NCBI GenBank assembly: GCA_021464415.1
Contig: CM038465.1
Span: 81,750,919-81,814,918 of the forward strand
Reading direction: 5' to 3'
Source of the DNA: Lonicera japonica
Taxonomy: Eukaryota > Streptophyta > Magnoliopsida > Dipsacales > Caprifoliaceae
Length of the DNA: 64,000 bases
The notes beneath the pieces were generated by a model. That model was not told the DNA's origin. It worked only from the letters and a program-made list of their open reading frames with translations, and did no database searches. Position numbers and translations under genes: made by a program. Positions 50,286 to 61,303 of this stretch are shown one piece after another. Every line of letters starts with the position of its first letter. Position 1 is the stretch's first letter.

Positions 50286-51039
50286 GGCCATGTTTGGTTC
50301 ACGAAAAGAAAATCAATTCCCTTATTTTGTTCTTGAAGGTGAAAAACTAAAGTTCATGTGAAGAATCATTTCTTGTGTTGGATAAAATATGAAAAATATT
50401 TAAATAGAGGTATTATTGTTCAAATTTTCTTATAATAAATGCTAAAAAATCACAAGATAAAATTAATCTTATGTGTTTTAAAAAAAATTATTTTACCCCT
50501 TACTTTCTCCTATGTTTTATACTTATCAAATAAAAGACTTTTCTTTCCTTTAATTATCAAATTCGCCAATCAAATGAATCTTTATATAATTGAAAATCTA
50601 ACCGTAACCTCAGCCCCGCGGGCATCGTCTCTCTTCCCAACCGCCGGCAACCCTCAACTCCACCGTCATCGCTCAACTGCCGTACCCTTGTTATCTAGTG
50701 ATTCTCCCTTTCTCTGGCTAACCATTTTTTCTCTTTAACAATGGTGAAGAGTCGCACCGGAGAAGAAAGTTACAGAAGTAGGGTGGCGAAAATGGGGTTA
50801 AGGGTCACTGCCGGTGGCTAAAACGGCGGGGAAGACGAATTTTTTGATTTTGAGTTTTCTCTCTAGAAATTTTGGGCCAAAATTTCTATTTCAGTGTACA
50901 ATGATGATGATGGTGGATTGGTGGTGAAAAAAGGGGGAGATGGTGTTGATGAGAAGAAAGAGGCCCGGGGTTTCATGATTGCGGGGATGAGAGAAAAAGG
51001 AGACCGATTTAGAGAGAGAGGGTGGCTGGAGATGTATGC

Positions 51040-51073
<34 letters not shown>

Positions 51074-51228
51074 TGATAATGGCAAAAATTGATATTGAAA
51101 TCGCCGAGTGGACTTTAAAGTTGTGGAGTGACAGCTTTATATTAATGTGTCAAGAAGCTAATTATATATTTTTATTAATTTATAATGTTCGATGGTGAAT
51201 TTTTTTATGGAAGTTGAATTGTAGTAAC
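50286..51228. other. Non-coding stretch with a GC-richer patch
   Basis: 50605-50850 is clearly less AT-rich than its surroundings (CCCCGCGGGC, CCGCCGGC, GGCGGGG), but I recognise no domain in it. A (TA)n run lies at about 51043-51071. Confidence 0.5.
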
Positions 51229-51828
51229 TAAGGGTGTTTTCGATTTCGGTCGGGGTAGAAATTAGAGTACTTTAAACTCTCTCCAAATTTTATAATTCGG
51301 TTTTAGTTCGGTTCGGTTTCGATTTTCGTACTTATGAAACATAAACCCTTCCCAAATTATTCGGTTTCGGTCCGATTCGGTCTCATTCAGTTTTTTTTTG
51401 TATTGTTAAAACTTTAGTTTAAACTTGCACTAAAAATATAAATTCACTCAAAAGACGCTACAAAAAAATTATATAATGTATTTATTTTAATAATTAGCTT
51501 AAGTAATTATTTATAAATGTAAATAACCCATAGGGTTGTGTCATTTATATAATGTAAATGTTGTAAGAAAGTTTCCTTTTTTTTTCAACATATTGTAAGA
51601 CAATTTAAGTAATTACATTAAGTTAGCAACTATTTTTTTTTAAAGATTCGGTTTTTTCGGTCCAATTCGGGGACCCTGAATCCCCAACCTATACCGACCC
51701 AAATCAATCGATTTCGATTTCGGTTTTTGATTTCGGTTTCGGTTTTTTTTTCGGTTCGAGAAATTTCGAATCACAACGGATCGGTTCAGTTCATTCGTTC
51801 GGTTTTCGGATTTCTGACAACACCCCTA
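51229..51828 (-). mobile_element. hAT-type MITE, 600 bp (family 2, copy b)
   Basis: It is an inverted copy of 31123-31718, with ends TAAGGGTGTT...AACACCCCTA and perfect GTAGTAAC duplications (51221-51228 and 51829-51836). Confidence 0.92.
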
Positions 51829-51836
51829 GTAGTAAC

Positions 51837-52443
51837 AGTTGATACAAGTAATTTTACATAGTTAAATAATATCACTATTAATAATTTAGTATGACATGTA
51901 AAGTTCTTAAAAAAATAATATGTCAAGCTCAAAAAAAATATAAAAAAATTTAAAATGAGATGTCAGCATTAAATTATAATATAATATTTCTTTCGTATAA
52001 GTGTGACATATTATCTTAAATTATTAAAGGTGATGCAAATAATTTAACCTTAAAAAATTACTTGTATTAAGTTCTTATAACAATTCAACTCTCACAAATA
52101 AAAAAGATCACCATCGAGCATTACAAATTAAAAAGAAAAAAAAAGGACAGCAAAGCCTGAATAATTTTGGTGTTACCTATTGATATATTGGGTGTAAAGC
52201 ATTTGGCACAAAAAAATATAATAAAATCTGATATGTCAAGCTCATTAAAAAAATATAAAAAAAATATGATGCGACAAGTTGAGTGGCAGATAAATTACCA
52301 CTACATCATAAATCACTAACGGTGTTAGTTTAGAAACCTAACGGATGTATTAAATGAAAAAAAATAAAAAATTTATACATTGTTAACATTGCAAAATTGG
52401 TGTACCCATACCATAGTATTTTGTAGTTAATCCTCTTATCTTG
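51837..52443. other. AT-rich non-coding DNA
   Basis: No gene. An ATATGTCAAGCTCA...AAAAATATAAAAAAA phrase occurs twice (near 51918 and 52231). Confidence 0.5.
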
Positions 52444-53940
52444 GGAAAAAGACAAATTAAACCCTAAAATTTTGGCCTAGATTGAATTCTTTCACTAATG
52501 TTCCAAAATCGTCAATGTCTCTCCTAACGTTATATAAATGGTTCAATTTCTCCCATGACTCTAACGCCGTCCACAATTTCGTCCAAATATTTTACACTTA
52601 ACCCCCTAAAACTTTAAAAGTGACAATAAACCCCCTTAATTTATATTTTTTTAACTTTTAACTCCATTTTTATTAATCTCCAATTGTCCTCCTACACTAT
52701 CTTCTATCTCTTCTGCACAACCACCTCCCCACCACCACCACCACTACCACCACCATCTCCACCTTTCAAACCCAAATAGCATACCTATAACATAATCAAA
52801 TCAAACCCATCAAAAATTATACTTACACCAAAATACCAAAATCAAATCAAACCCACCAAAGGTTGGAAACAAAAATGAGGAAAGCAAAATCTTTTTCTTT
52901 TTTTGTTTTACAATGAAACCAATTGAACCCTGTAGATTTTAGACCCAAAAAAATTTGTGGAAAGCAAAATTTTATTTTTTTAAAAAAAAAATTGCCTTTT
53001 GATTCCATGGAAAAGCAATGCAATCACACACTAAAGATGGAAAACATGGATAAAAGCAATCACATACTTATGCACACCAATCCTCAAAGTGTCTTCCTCC
53101 GGGTTACTCCACTTCTTCATTTTTCTCCACCTTGTGATTTTTGCAATTTCATACTTCTTCAAATGAGAAAAAACCCTTTTATTTGGACTAGGTAAGTGAA
53201 TCATCCTACTACAAAATGAGGAGAGAGAATGAAGTGGTAGTAAGGGGTGGCCAGAAGTGGAGATGGAGGTGGTGTTGCAGTGGTGAAGGTGGCTGGAGGT
53301 GGTATACATATTTAAAGAGATAAGGAGGAGAAATAATGAAGTGATTGTAGGGTGGTGTGGCCGGAGGTGGTCGGAGGAGGGGAGGATTGGTTAGCATTTC
53401 TTTTTATTTGTTTTGTTAATGGAGATATATATATAGAGAGAGAAATCCAATGGTGGAGAAGTCGTTAATGGTAGAGAAGGGGAGGGTGGGGCAGTGGTGA
53501 GATTAGTTGTTTTAAAGAGAGAGAGAGAGAGAGGTGGATATGGCAGTGGTGTTATGGCGGTGAAAGTGGTCGGAGGTGGTTTCACTATGTGTGTGTATCA
53601 ATGGTGAATTTTTCGAATAAAGGTGGATGGTAGTGGTATGGGGATGGGCGATGGATGGCCGGGGATGGGCGATGGATGGCCAGAGATGGTGATAAAGGTG
53701 AGCAAATCTAGTGGTGATGAATGTGAACAAAAATAGAGTTAAAAGTTTAAAAAATATAAATTAAAGGAGTTTAGTGTTACTTTTAAAGTTTCAGGGGGTT
53801 AAGTATAAAATATTTTGATGAAATTGTGGACGGTGTTAATCTGGGGTGAAATTGAACCATTTATATAACGTTAGGGAGACATTAACGATTTTGAAACATT
53901 AAGGAAATAATTGAATATAGGGTCTAATTTGTCTTTTTCC
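52444..53940. mobile_element. Long-TIR (Mutator-like) element, 1.5 kb, next to the MATE remnant
   Basis: About 215 bp at each end are inverted copies. The left arm starts GGAAAAAGACAAATTA and the right arm ends TAATTTGTCTTTTTCC. Similar TTATCTT sequence on both flanks may be a decayed 9-bp duplication. The core is rich in GGTGG/CCACC repeats. The proline-rich and other open frames inside are artefacts of that composition. Confidence 0.78.
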
Positions 53941-54263
53941 TTTTTATCTTTGTTCTTCCGAACTCTCGACTTTGTCAATATTTTGCAACTGCCAAGAAAA
54001 GTCTTGCAAACATGTGTGGTGTTTTGGATGATGTAGTGAACCAACTGGGATAAAGAGGTAAGTGGTACCGATCTTTACACAGCTTAAAACACAAATAAAC
54101 TTTTCTTCCATAACCAAAATGGACGAAAAAAGATTCCCTAACTTTATTTAACTATCTACCAACTTGAAATAAAATCTCGTTTACCAAGAGTCGAGACTTT
54201 AAAACGGTGCTAAATGCAGCATCCATTGCAAAAGACAAAATATAATTATGGGGAGGTTCCCTC
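53941..54263 (+). pseudogene. Fragment of a third MATE gene (exons 7-8 and intron 7)
   Basis: 54001-54057 matches MATE-2 exon 7 (VLQTC.VFWM, then TNWDKE followed by GTAAGT) but carries TAG and TGA in place of the Tyr-Arg codons. The first part of the exon is deleted after a TTTTGCA acceptor remnant. 54058-54219 resembles MATE-2 intron 7. 54220-54260 matches the start of exon 8 (ASIAKDKI.LWGG). A transposon (54264-55080) cuts it there. All upstream exons are gone, replaced by the long-TIR element. It is dead. Confidence 0.88.
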
Positions 54264-55080
54264 ATGGGCAGGGTTCCTCTACAGTCTCCCTTGCAACTGC
54301 ACCTCTACAGTTAGTTTGATCTGAAACGTTTGGTATCGACAACTGTGGCTTAAACATGTCATTAAGAAAATTAATATTGTCTCATTGCTACATCATTTTG
54401 ACAGAGTAGATCAGTAAACGCCGTTTTGGTATTCTCTTCCTTGGTTTCTTCTATTTCTCTCTTGGAAATTACATGGTGGAAATTATTCCTATGACTTGCT
54501 CCCTCTCTTGAGACTATTTATCTCTCAATTTTAATCTAGAAATTCATAGGGTAATTTATTGCCACCAAACTATCTTTCTTGTCTCTTGTCCATAAATTTG
54601 AGTTAGGGCGGTTTTAAGATATGGCATGAGCATGAATTATTTGTGGTTTTCGACAATAATGGGTTTAATTTCATATAACATTATGAATTGGGGTGAATAA
54701 AAAATAAAATTACGAGGACCAACTGGTAATAAAAGAAAATTAGTGATGTTTAATTTATAGGATAGATGGCGATGAAGGTGTTTACAGATCTAATTGAAGA
54801 AGGTAGATTAGTGGTTCTAAAATAATTTTGGTTTCCAAAAATCAAAATACAGAGATTGACTATAAATTAAAACTAAGAGGAAACAAAATCGAATAAGACC
54901 CATGAACGATGAAATGGCAACGGCAAGGTTTTAACCTTAATTTCACCAAAAGGTCATAGTAGTAAGATAGTCTTAATTCTCTCAACGATATATCCAGGCG
55001 AGTCATAGATAATAACCCATTGCGATTAAACCGACTGCACCTCTAGAGTCTATTTTAAGACTGTAAAAGAGCCTTTCCCC
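54264..55080. mobile_element. Unclassified TIR element, 0.8 kb, inside MATE exon-8 remnant
   Basis: Its ends share about 22 bp of imperfect inverted repeat: GGGTTCCTCTACAGTCT on the left and AGACTGTAAAAGAGCC on the right. Gene-derived sequence resumes after it (from about 55081, matching the MATE-2 stop region and 3' UTR). A TTC on each side may be a 3-bp duplication. No coding region. Confidence 0.55.
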
Positions 55081-56470
55081 TTTCGGAATAGGTGCTCAAA
55101 TGAATGATGCCACCATACTCAATTGAATCCAGAAAGTTACGCAACAACTATTGTTTTGAGTGATTGTAATCCCATTTTTACTCATTCACCGAGTGATTAA
55201 ACTCCTCCCAGTAGTTTTGTTGGGCATTGATTGTCATATTTTGCAATAAATAAAAAAATATAGTAGACACACCACTAGTAAGTGCTTATATATCCCTTTG
55301 ATCCCTTTGAATATCTTGCCCGAATAGTACTAGACCAACGAATAATAAAGAGAGATAAAATTAAGTTTTGTGCCGTATTTTAATAGGGGTAGAGAGAGTG
55401 TGTAAAAGGGGGGAGAGATGTGCTCGAAGATGATGAGAGTAAAAGGGGAGAGTGCATGTGTGTATACCATGCCTCTCCACACAGAATTTATGCTACGCAG
55501 CTAAATCCTTCCTACTGTGAATTGTGTGGGAGGCACAAGCAAATACAAATGAGTTAAATCGAAGTATAGATCAAACCTTTGATAAGTCATCAAAGAATCT
55601 TGCGCGTTTTCCATGAAAATATGATTGCTTCCAACACCTTCATGGCTCTGGTTCAAGATTTAAATCATTCCAAAAATGCTAAATTCTATTCCGAAACGAT
55701 TCCTACGTTTAGTTCAGATTTTTGGTCTAGAATAAATGATTCTAAGAACCAACCTTTTTCCCCAAGTTCTCCCATTTAAATTATAAAGAATAAGCCATTA
55801 CCAGTGGGTAACTCTTTTCGTTTTTCTTGTTAAAACTAAAAAATAACTATTTTCTTTATGAATAAATAATTCTTTTTCCATCTATATATGAAAATATAGT
55901 TTGGAACATTTTTTAGTTATGTTGCTGCCAAAAAAATAAATAAAAATTTGTTTGGAACTTTTTTCTTTTCTTTTGTCCTGTTGTAATTTTTTTTACTACA
56001 ATTTTTGTAAGATAGTTATTAGCTGGGCATACGCAATATTTGTAATTTATTACATTAATTGTCCCTTTTAAAAAATTAGTAGAAAATGTCTTCCCATCCG
56101 ATAAAAGGTATAGTATTTTGTAATTGATACTTTATTTCATTTATATTCCCGGTTGAACCAAACATCAGCATGGCAAAAAAAACTTATCATAAATCAAGTA
56201 TGCCCCTTCAATTCCTCAAATTCGAACCAAACGAGCCCTCAAGTGAATTGTTAATTGTCATCATAATGAAATAATCCTGGCCAAGATGCCACGAATTCCT
56301 ATGATTCAAAACCTAAAATTTCCAATTTTTTGCCAGGCCAAAGCAATACCAAGTATCATACTGACCAAAACAAATAAACGCACAAAACATCTCATCAGCA
56401 AGTATCATACGGACCGAAACAAAAAAATGCACGATGTACTAACTTAGAAAACCATCAAAACCACATTTCA
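55081..56470. repeat. MATE-remnant 3' flank between it and L27a
   Basis: Patches match the MATE-2 3' UTR and flank (see 38732-40046), without the LINE insertion. The 55790-56240 part has no match there and ends near AACCAAACGAGCCCTCAA, a phrase common at MITE ends, but I cannot find its partner. Confidence 0.55.
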
Positions 56471-56592
56471 ATTTTAATCCATCGTAAAATGAAGAAGCAA
56501 AACTATTTCATAGATCCAGAATGTATCAAATCACCAATTGTGTCTTAAAATCCTAACAACAATAATAAGAAGGCAAAAAAAAAAGCGCAAAC

Positions 56593-57033
56593 CTAAGCAG
56601 TAAGGAGAACAGCACCACCAGCTTCCTTAATCTTCTTCTCCGCAATCTTGGACACAAGCTTAGCCTTAACAACAACAGGCTGCGATCCAGGCAACATACC
56701 TTTACCAAGAACCTTGAAGTAACCGTGCAGAGTGACGTCAATCACGGGGACATTATCCGGCGTGGCCTTGTCTTTGGCCTCCTGAGGGAGGAGTGACCAG
56801 AGCTTGTCTATGTTGACAATGGGGCAATAGAACTTATTACGGAGCTTGTGGAAATATCTCATACCGACCTTACCGAAGTAACCCGGATGGTACTTGTCGA
56901 AGAGAATACGATGGTGGTGCATTCCCCCGGCGTTACCACGTCCACCGGGATGCTTCCTGTGCTTTCCGATACGCCCATGGCCGGCGCTCACGTGGCCTCT
57001 CTTCTTCCTGTTTTTCTTGAATCGAGTTGTCAT
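56593..57033 (-). CDS. RPL27A: 60S ribosomal protein L27a (uL15)
   Basis: A single uninterrupted exon of 146 codons plus stop on the - strand. This is the normal length for plant L27a, which is typically intronless in its coding part. The N-terminus [20 protein letters not shown] and the glycine/histidine-rich block [20 protein letters not shown] (about residues 23-42) are diagnostic. [14 protein letters not shown] and [16 protein letters not shown] follow. uL15 is a structural protein of the large cytosolic ribosomal subunit. The start at 57033 is preceded by a GA/CT-rich leader (57041-57062), with a telo-box and site II motifs upstream, fitting co-regulated ribosomal protein genes. There are no stops, frameshifts or odd substitutions, so it is probably functional. 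Confidence 0.96.
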   Translation of the reverse strand: MTTRFKKNRKKRGHVSAGHGRIGKHRKHPGGRGNAGGMHHHRILFDKYHPGYFGKVGMRYFHKLRNKFYCPIVNIDKLWSLLPQEAKDKATPDNVPVIDVTLHGYFKVLGKGMLPGSQPVVVKAKLVSKIAEKKIKEAGGAVLLTA

Positions 57034-57086
57034 TGTTCAGTTCTCTCTCTCTCTCTCTCTCAAGCGGCTAAGATTAGAAATGAAGC

Positions 57087-57094
57087 TAGGGTTT
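57087..57094 (-). promoter_or_regulatory. Telo-box (AAACCCTA) of the L27a gene
   Basis: On the - strand AAACCCTA lies 54 bp upstream of the L27a start codon. This element is enriched just upstream of plant ribosomal protein genes. It lies in or near the leader. Confidence 0.65.
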
Positions 57095-57193
57095 TGGTTT
57101 GGGGGGGTGTTTATTGCAAGGAGTTTGGGTGAGGATTTCTGCGTTGGTTTACAGTTTTGCCCTCCACTTGTTTTTTAATTTACTGTCGTGAAC

Positions 57194-57205
57194 GGGCTTT
57201 GGGCC
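57194..57205 (-). promoter_or_regulatory. Paired site II motifs of the L27a gene
   Basis: GGCCCAAAGCCC on the - strand contains two overlapping site II-like elements (TGGGCC and its partner) about 165 bp upstream of the start. Site II plus telo-box is the usual promoter pair for TCP-factor-controlled ribosomal protein genes in plants. Confidence 0.6.
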
Positions 57206-57267
57206 ATTGGTGATTCCATGCGGCGGCTGAGGTTGAGGTTGAGGTTGAGGAGTGGGACAAAAAACCT

Positions 57268-57315
57268 GGGACTTTTCATGTTCAATTGCAGTTGAGCCTA
57301 AACGTCGGGTCTAAA
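57268..57315. repeat. Left copy of a 48-bp direct repeat bounding 6.3 kb of inserted DNA
   Basis: This stretch (GACTTTTCATGTTC, then GCCTAAACG and GTCTAAATA) recurs with few changes at 63657-63705. Everything between looks transposon-derived. Confidence 0.7.
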
Positions 57316-57835
57316 TAAGGGTGATGCTATTACCACTCTTATAATTACTTATTTTTACTCTCACTTAAAAAAAGAATATAATTGCTTACTTTCACTCTTA
57401 CTTTGTTTAGTTTTATTAACATTAGTTTTTACCTAATTGTTAATAATTAACCATTAACTCATTTTCACCCCACATCTTGCATAATTAACCCATTTCATCG
57501 CATTCAATCCATTTCAAAAAACTTACCCCACCACATTGAATGCACTTCCCTCCAAATTTCTTGATCATTTTCAACCAATTTTTATTTTCATATTGAGTTA
57601 AAACAATATTAGTTACTAAAATTTCACCAAAAACCCACAAAAACTCCATTGATGCAACACAAAAAACCCTAAGTTGTAGAAAATGTTAGAGAAAAGAGAA
57701 ATGGAGATTGACAAGGTAGAAAAACCTAATGAATGAGAGGTATGTTTATTTTTATAATGTTTAATGTTTATTTTGTTTAGTTATTATGAAAAAAAAATTA
57801 TACCAACAGATCGAATTATAGCATTTGAACATGTT

Positions 57836-58149
57836 ACCTCGGTTATGGGGGATCGAAATTGTAACACTTGTTCGGTTTTCGGTGACCGAATGTGTAATAT
57901 GAAGACATGAAGGAGAATGATATTTCGGTTCTACAGAACCGATATTTGTCATTTTTCTCGGTCCTTAATGGTCGAATATATTCCTATTACTCGGCTATTA
58001 GGAGCCGAGATAGTGAAATTTTTTTAAAAAAAGTTATGTTCTTCTCCAAATACATCAGTCCTTAAGAATTGACATTTATGTATTAACTTGTTCACCAGAC
58101 CTAGTTAAGATAATATACTCGGTTTTGGTCAATCAAAATCGAATATTAG
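57836..58149. repeat. Left array of TCGGT...ACCGA hairpin motifs
   Basis: Short inverted pairs recur, for example TTCGGTTTTCGGTGACCGAA, TTTCGGTTCTACAGAACCGA and CTCGGCTATTAGGAGCCGAG. They have the same design as the array at 59923-60662. They probably form the subterminal region of the element that holds the FAR1/OTU gene. Confidence 0.65.
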
Positions 58150-58297
58150 TTATGTGAAAATTTACTAGATTTTTTTATGTGTAGGATGTGTGTTCTCTTG
58201 ATTCTACAATATGGAGAGATTGTTCATTTATTCAAGCAATTGATTTCACTTCAATTGCAAGAATATCCTAAAATCTAAAATGTGTTAACACGTTTAA

Positions 58298-59618
58298 CGA
58301 GTTAGAGCCTCCGAATTCAATCAAAAATAATATTGATGGTGGTGATGGCCAAAGTTCCGAGGATACGATTATAGCTGTACCTCTTGATTCATATTTTAAT
58401 GGCATTTATTGTAATCTTGATAATGGTGAAAGTCGTCTTGACCCCAATGGCCGTTGTGAACAACCTTATGAGCTTAAACCTGATAATAATTGTTTATTTG
58501 ATCTCCCGTTGACCACTTACGAACAATCTCTCTCGATGGTGGGTAGCAATCCGAGTCATACGAAGAATAATGTCAAAGAAATTAAAATTGATGTGACTCC
58601 AGTATTTACAACCGATGAAGTAAGTACAAGCGAAGTTATATATTGTCATATGATTTGGAGATTTAGATTGAGTTAATTTATTGTGTATAATGTATGTTTT
58701 GTAGGTATTTACTTCTCGATATAATTTAGTTGATTGGTGCCAAAGTCAAGGAAGAGGCATCCGAACTATTGTGGTTACATTGAAATCCGACAAAGAAAAC
58801 TAAAGGATATTGCGACTCCAACAACGATATCGCTTAAAGAGCCAACTCCTGTTGTTTCCAAGGGTAGACCGCGTGGTAGTAAGCAAAAAATATCTTGAAA
58901 GGAGATGAAACATGAGATGTCAACTAAACGAGATCCATCGGGATATGAATTCGCAAAGACTATTAAAGAGAGAGAATTAGTCGCAATCGTTCATGATAAG
59001 TCGTCGCAAGTTTCGAATACAAGGAAGAGGAAGAAGAATGTGGTTGAATTGACGGGGTTTATGTCTTACATCCCTAAAGACATGCATGGGTTCATAACCG
59101 AAATAATAGATGTTAAAGACGATGAGAATTGTGGGTTTTGGTGTGTTGCGGCAGATTTGAGATTGCCCGAAAAAAATGGGTAGTTAACGATTAGAAGGAC
59201 TATGATAACCGATCTTTTGAAGTACAAAGATCGATACGATAGTTCGTGGGGTAATTGGTTCTACCAAGATATGTTATCAATAATTGATACTGACATGAGT
59301 CCGTGTCTCCCAAAAAATTAGATGGAGATGCCCGTAATGGGTTATATTATAGTATCGGCATTCAATTGCGTGGTTGTGTCAATTTCAAAGACACTGAGTG
59401 TGACATTTTTTCCACACTCAAGCCCTCCACCGGATGATGGTCGACACCAACTAGTATGTTTGGCGCATATCCGAGGGAATCATTTTGTAAGAGTTAAGCT
59501 GAAAGACGATGCACCGCTTTCTTCCCTTGTTGCTTGGTGGGAACTTTTTTGTAAGAAAGAAGCCATCCCTTGGTTGGAAAATTATGTTGATAGACTCATT
59601 AAGCCAAAAAAAATTTAA
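58298..59618 (+). pseudogene. Transposon gene with FAR1-like start and OTU-like end, decayed
   Basis: Exon a (58298-58619, open) ends at GTAAGT. The intron ends TTTTGTAG, and exon b starts at 58705 in phase. Exon b begins VFTSRYNLVDWCQSQGRG, like the FAR1-type domain at the start of plant Mutator-like transposases. It soon jumps, after about 30 codons and a stop, to a GRPRGSK linker and a RDPSGYEF motif, then an OTU-like domain. That domain has DDENCGF (catalytic-type Cys) and near the end HIRGNHFVRVKLK (catalytic-type His), finishing at 59618. The MULE transposase core is missing, which suggests internal deletion. In-frame stops at 58897, 59180 and 59319 each fit a changed TGG codon. Such proteins are transposon-encoded; this copy cannot mobilise itself. 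Confidence 0.75.
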
Positions 59619-59922
59619 TAACAATAGACGCACCAATCACTCTTGGATGATTGAGTGATTGGTAAGTCTATTGTATAATTTTTTTGTTCTTTTTTTGATG
59701 CGAATATGCAAAATATGTCGCGTATAAAGTGTTTGTCATTACATGTGGTTATTTGATGTTCACTTGGTTTGAACGGTGTAATTTTTTGCTTTTCATGAAT
59801 TGTAAACATATAATTTTTTATATATGAATGACAACAACTTTTAGTAATTTGAGTAAATTCGATTTCTTTGAGCAATTTAATTAAATGCAATTTCTTTGGA
59901 TAATTTGATTAACTTACAGACA

Positions 59923-60662
59923 ACCTCGGTCCTAGGATATCGAGGATATTGTTAAATTTCGGTCATAAGAAGCTAAGATTATCCAAAATACTCGGTTGTT
60001 AGATGCTGAAGTAAGCAACCGAGAGCTAAAAAAATGAACCAGACTACCTCGGTCCAATGAAATTGAGTAATTAGAGCAACTTCGGCCATAAGGAACCGAA
60101 ATTATTCATAAACCTCGGTTGTGTGAGGCCGAGGTTAGTAACCGAGAGCTAACAAAATGAACCAGAATACCTCGGTCCAAAGAAACCAAGGAATTTGAAA
60201 AACCTCGGTCATAAGGAACCGAACTTATTCATAAACCTCAGTCATTAGAGGCTGAAGTAACCAACCGAGGGCTAAGAAAATGAGCCAGACTACCTCGGTC
60301 CAATGAGACCGAGTAATTAGAGCAACCTCGGCCATAAGGAACCGAAATTATTCATAAACCTCGGTTGTGTGAGGCCGAGGTTAGTAACCGAGAGCTAACA
60401 AAATGAACCAGAATACCTCGGTCCAAAGAGATCGAGGAATTTGAGAAACCTCGGTCATAAGGAACCGAAATTATTCATAAACCTCGGTTGTGTAAGGCCG
60501 AGGTTAGTAACCGAGAGCTAACAATTATGAACCAGAATACCTCGGTCCAAAGAGACCGAGAAATTTGTGAAACCTCGGTCATAAGGAACCGAAATTATTC
60601 ATAAACCTCAGTTGTTAGAGGCCGAGGTTAGCAACTGAGTGCTAAAATATGAACCAGAATAT
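59923..60662. repeat. Right array of TCGGT...ACCGA repeats, unit about 122 bp, about 6 copies
   Basis: The phrase ACCTCGGTCCAA recurs near 60047, 60168, 60292, 60414 and 60538 (spacing 121-124 bp). Each unit has three imperfect hairpins: CTCGGTCC...GACCGAG, CCTCGGTCATAAGGAACCGA and CCTCGGTTGTGTGAGGCCGA. No gene. Arrays like this are known as subterminal repeats of plant DNA transposons. Confidence 0.85.
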
Positions 60663-61135
60663 CCAACAAGTACATAATATCTAACTCCTTGTCATATATT
60701 ACCAAAATAAGTATATAATATCCAACTAATATCTATCAACTAAACCAAAAAGATGGTATCCATCAACCTAAACTAACAATTAGCAAGTAGATGATATCCA
60801 TCAACCAAAAAACTATATAGTTAAATTTAACAATTACCAAAAATTAAACAAGTTAAAGGCCAATGTAAGGTCCAACTCCTTGCGATATATAACCAAAACA
60901 AGTACATAATATCCAACTCCTTACGATATATAACCAAAACAAGTACATAATATCCAACTCCTTGCTATATATAACTAAAACAAGTACATAATATCCAACC
61001 GATATCCATTAACCAAACCAAAAAGATGGTATCCGTCAACCTAAACTAACAATTAGCAAATATATGATAACCATCAACCAAAAAACTACATAGTTAAGTT
61101 TAATAATTAGCAAAAATTAAATAAGTTCACAGAAT
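60663..61135. repeat. AT-rich tandem repeats, units of about 43 bp and a larger duplication
   Basis: AAGTACATAATATCCAACTC with CGATATATAACCAAAAC recurs about four times (60670-61000). A block of about 115 bp with AGATGGTATCC and CAACCTAAACTAACAATTAG is present twice (near 60750 and 61022). Confidence 0.75.
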
Positions 61136-61303
61136 TCTAATACAAGTTGATAATATCTCCAAATCTAAAAAGTTAATTCTTTCTTCTCCTAGTCACATAT
61201 GTGTTCCATTTGTCTTTTGGTAGAGGTCTTGTGGTTCCCGATATCTCTTGGGCTTTCTCTGGTGCTGTTGCCTTCATTGTATTCAATGTTTTTTTTTACT
61301 TTT

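Noticed and set aside
53031..53730. Several overlapping - strand open frames rich in Pro, His and Thr
   Set aside because: They come from GGTGG/CCACC-rich core sequence of the 52444-53940 element.
59923..60662. Regularly spaced repeats that might suggest a CRISPR array
   Set aside because: Units of about 122 bp are contiguous and diverged, with no unique spacers and no cas genes. It is a tandem array of a plant transposon.
61173..61277. 35-codon open frame on the - strand ending RRRKN
   Set aside because: It is short, next to a solo LTR, with no promoter or relatives I can name. It could be the tail of a transposon gene.
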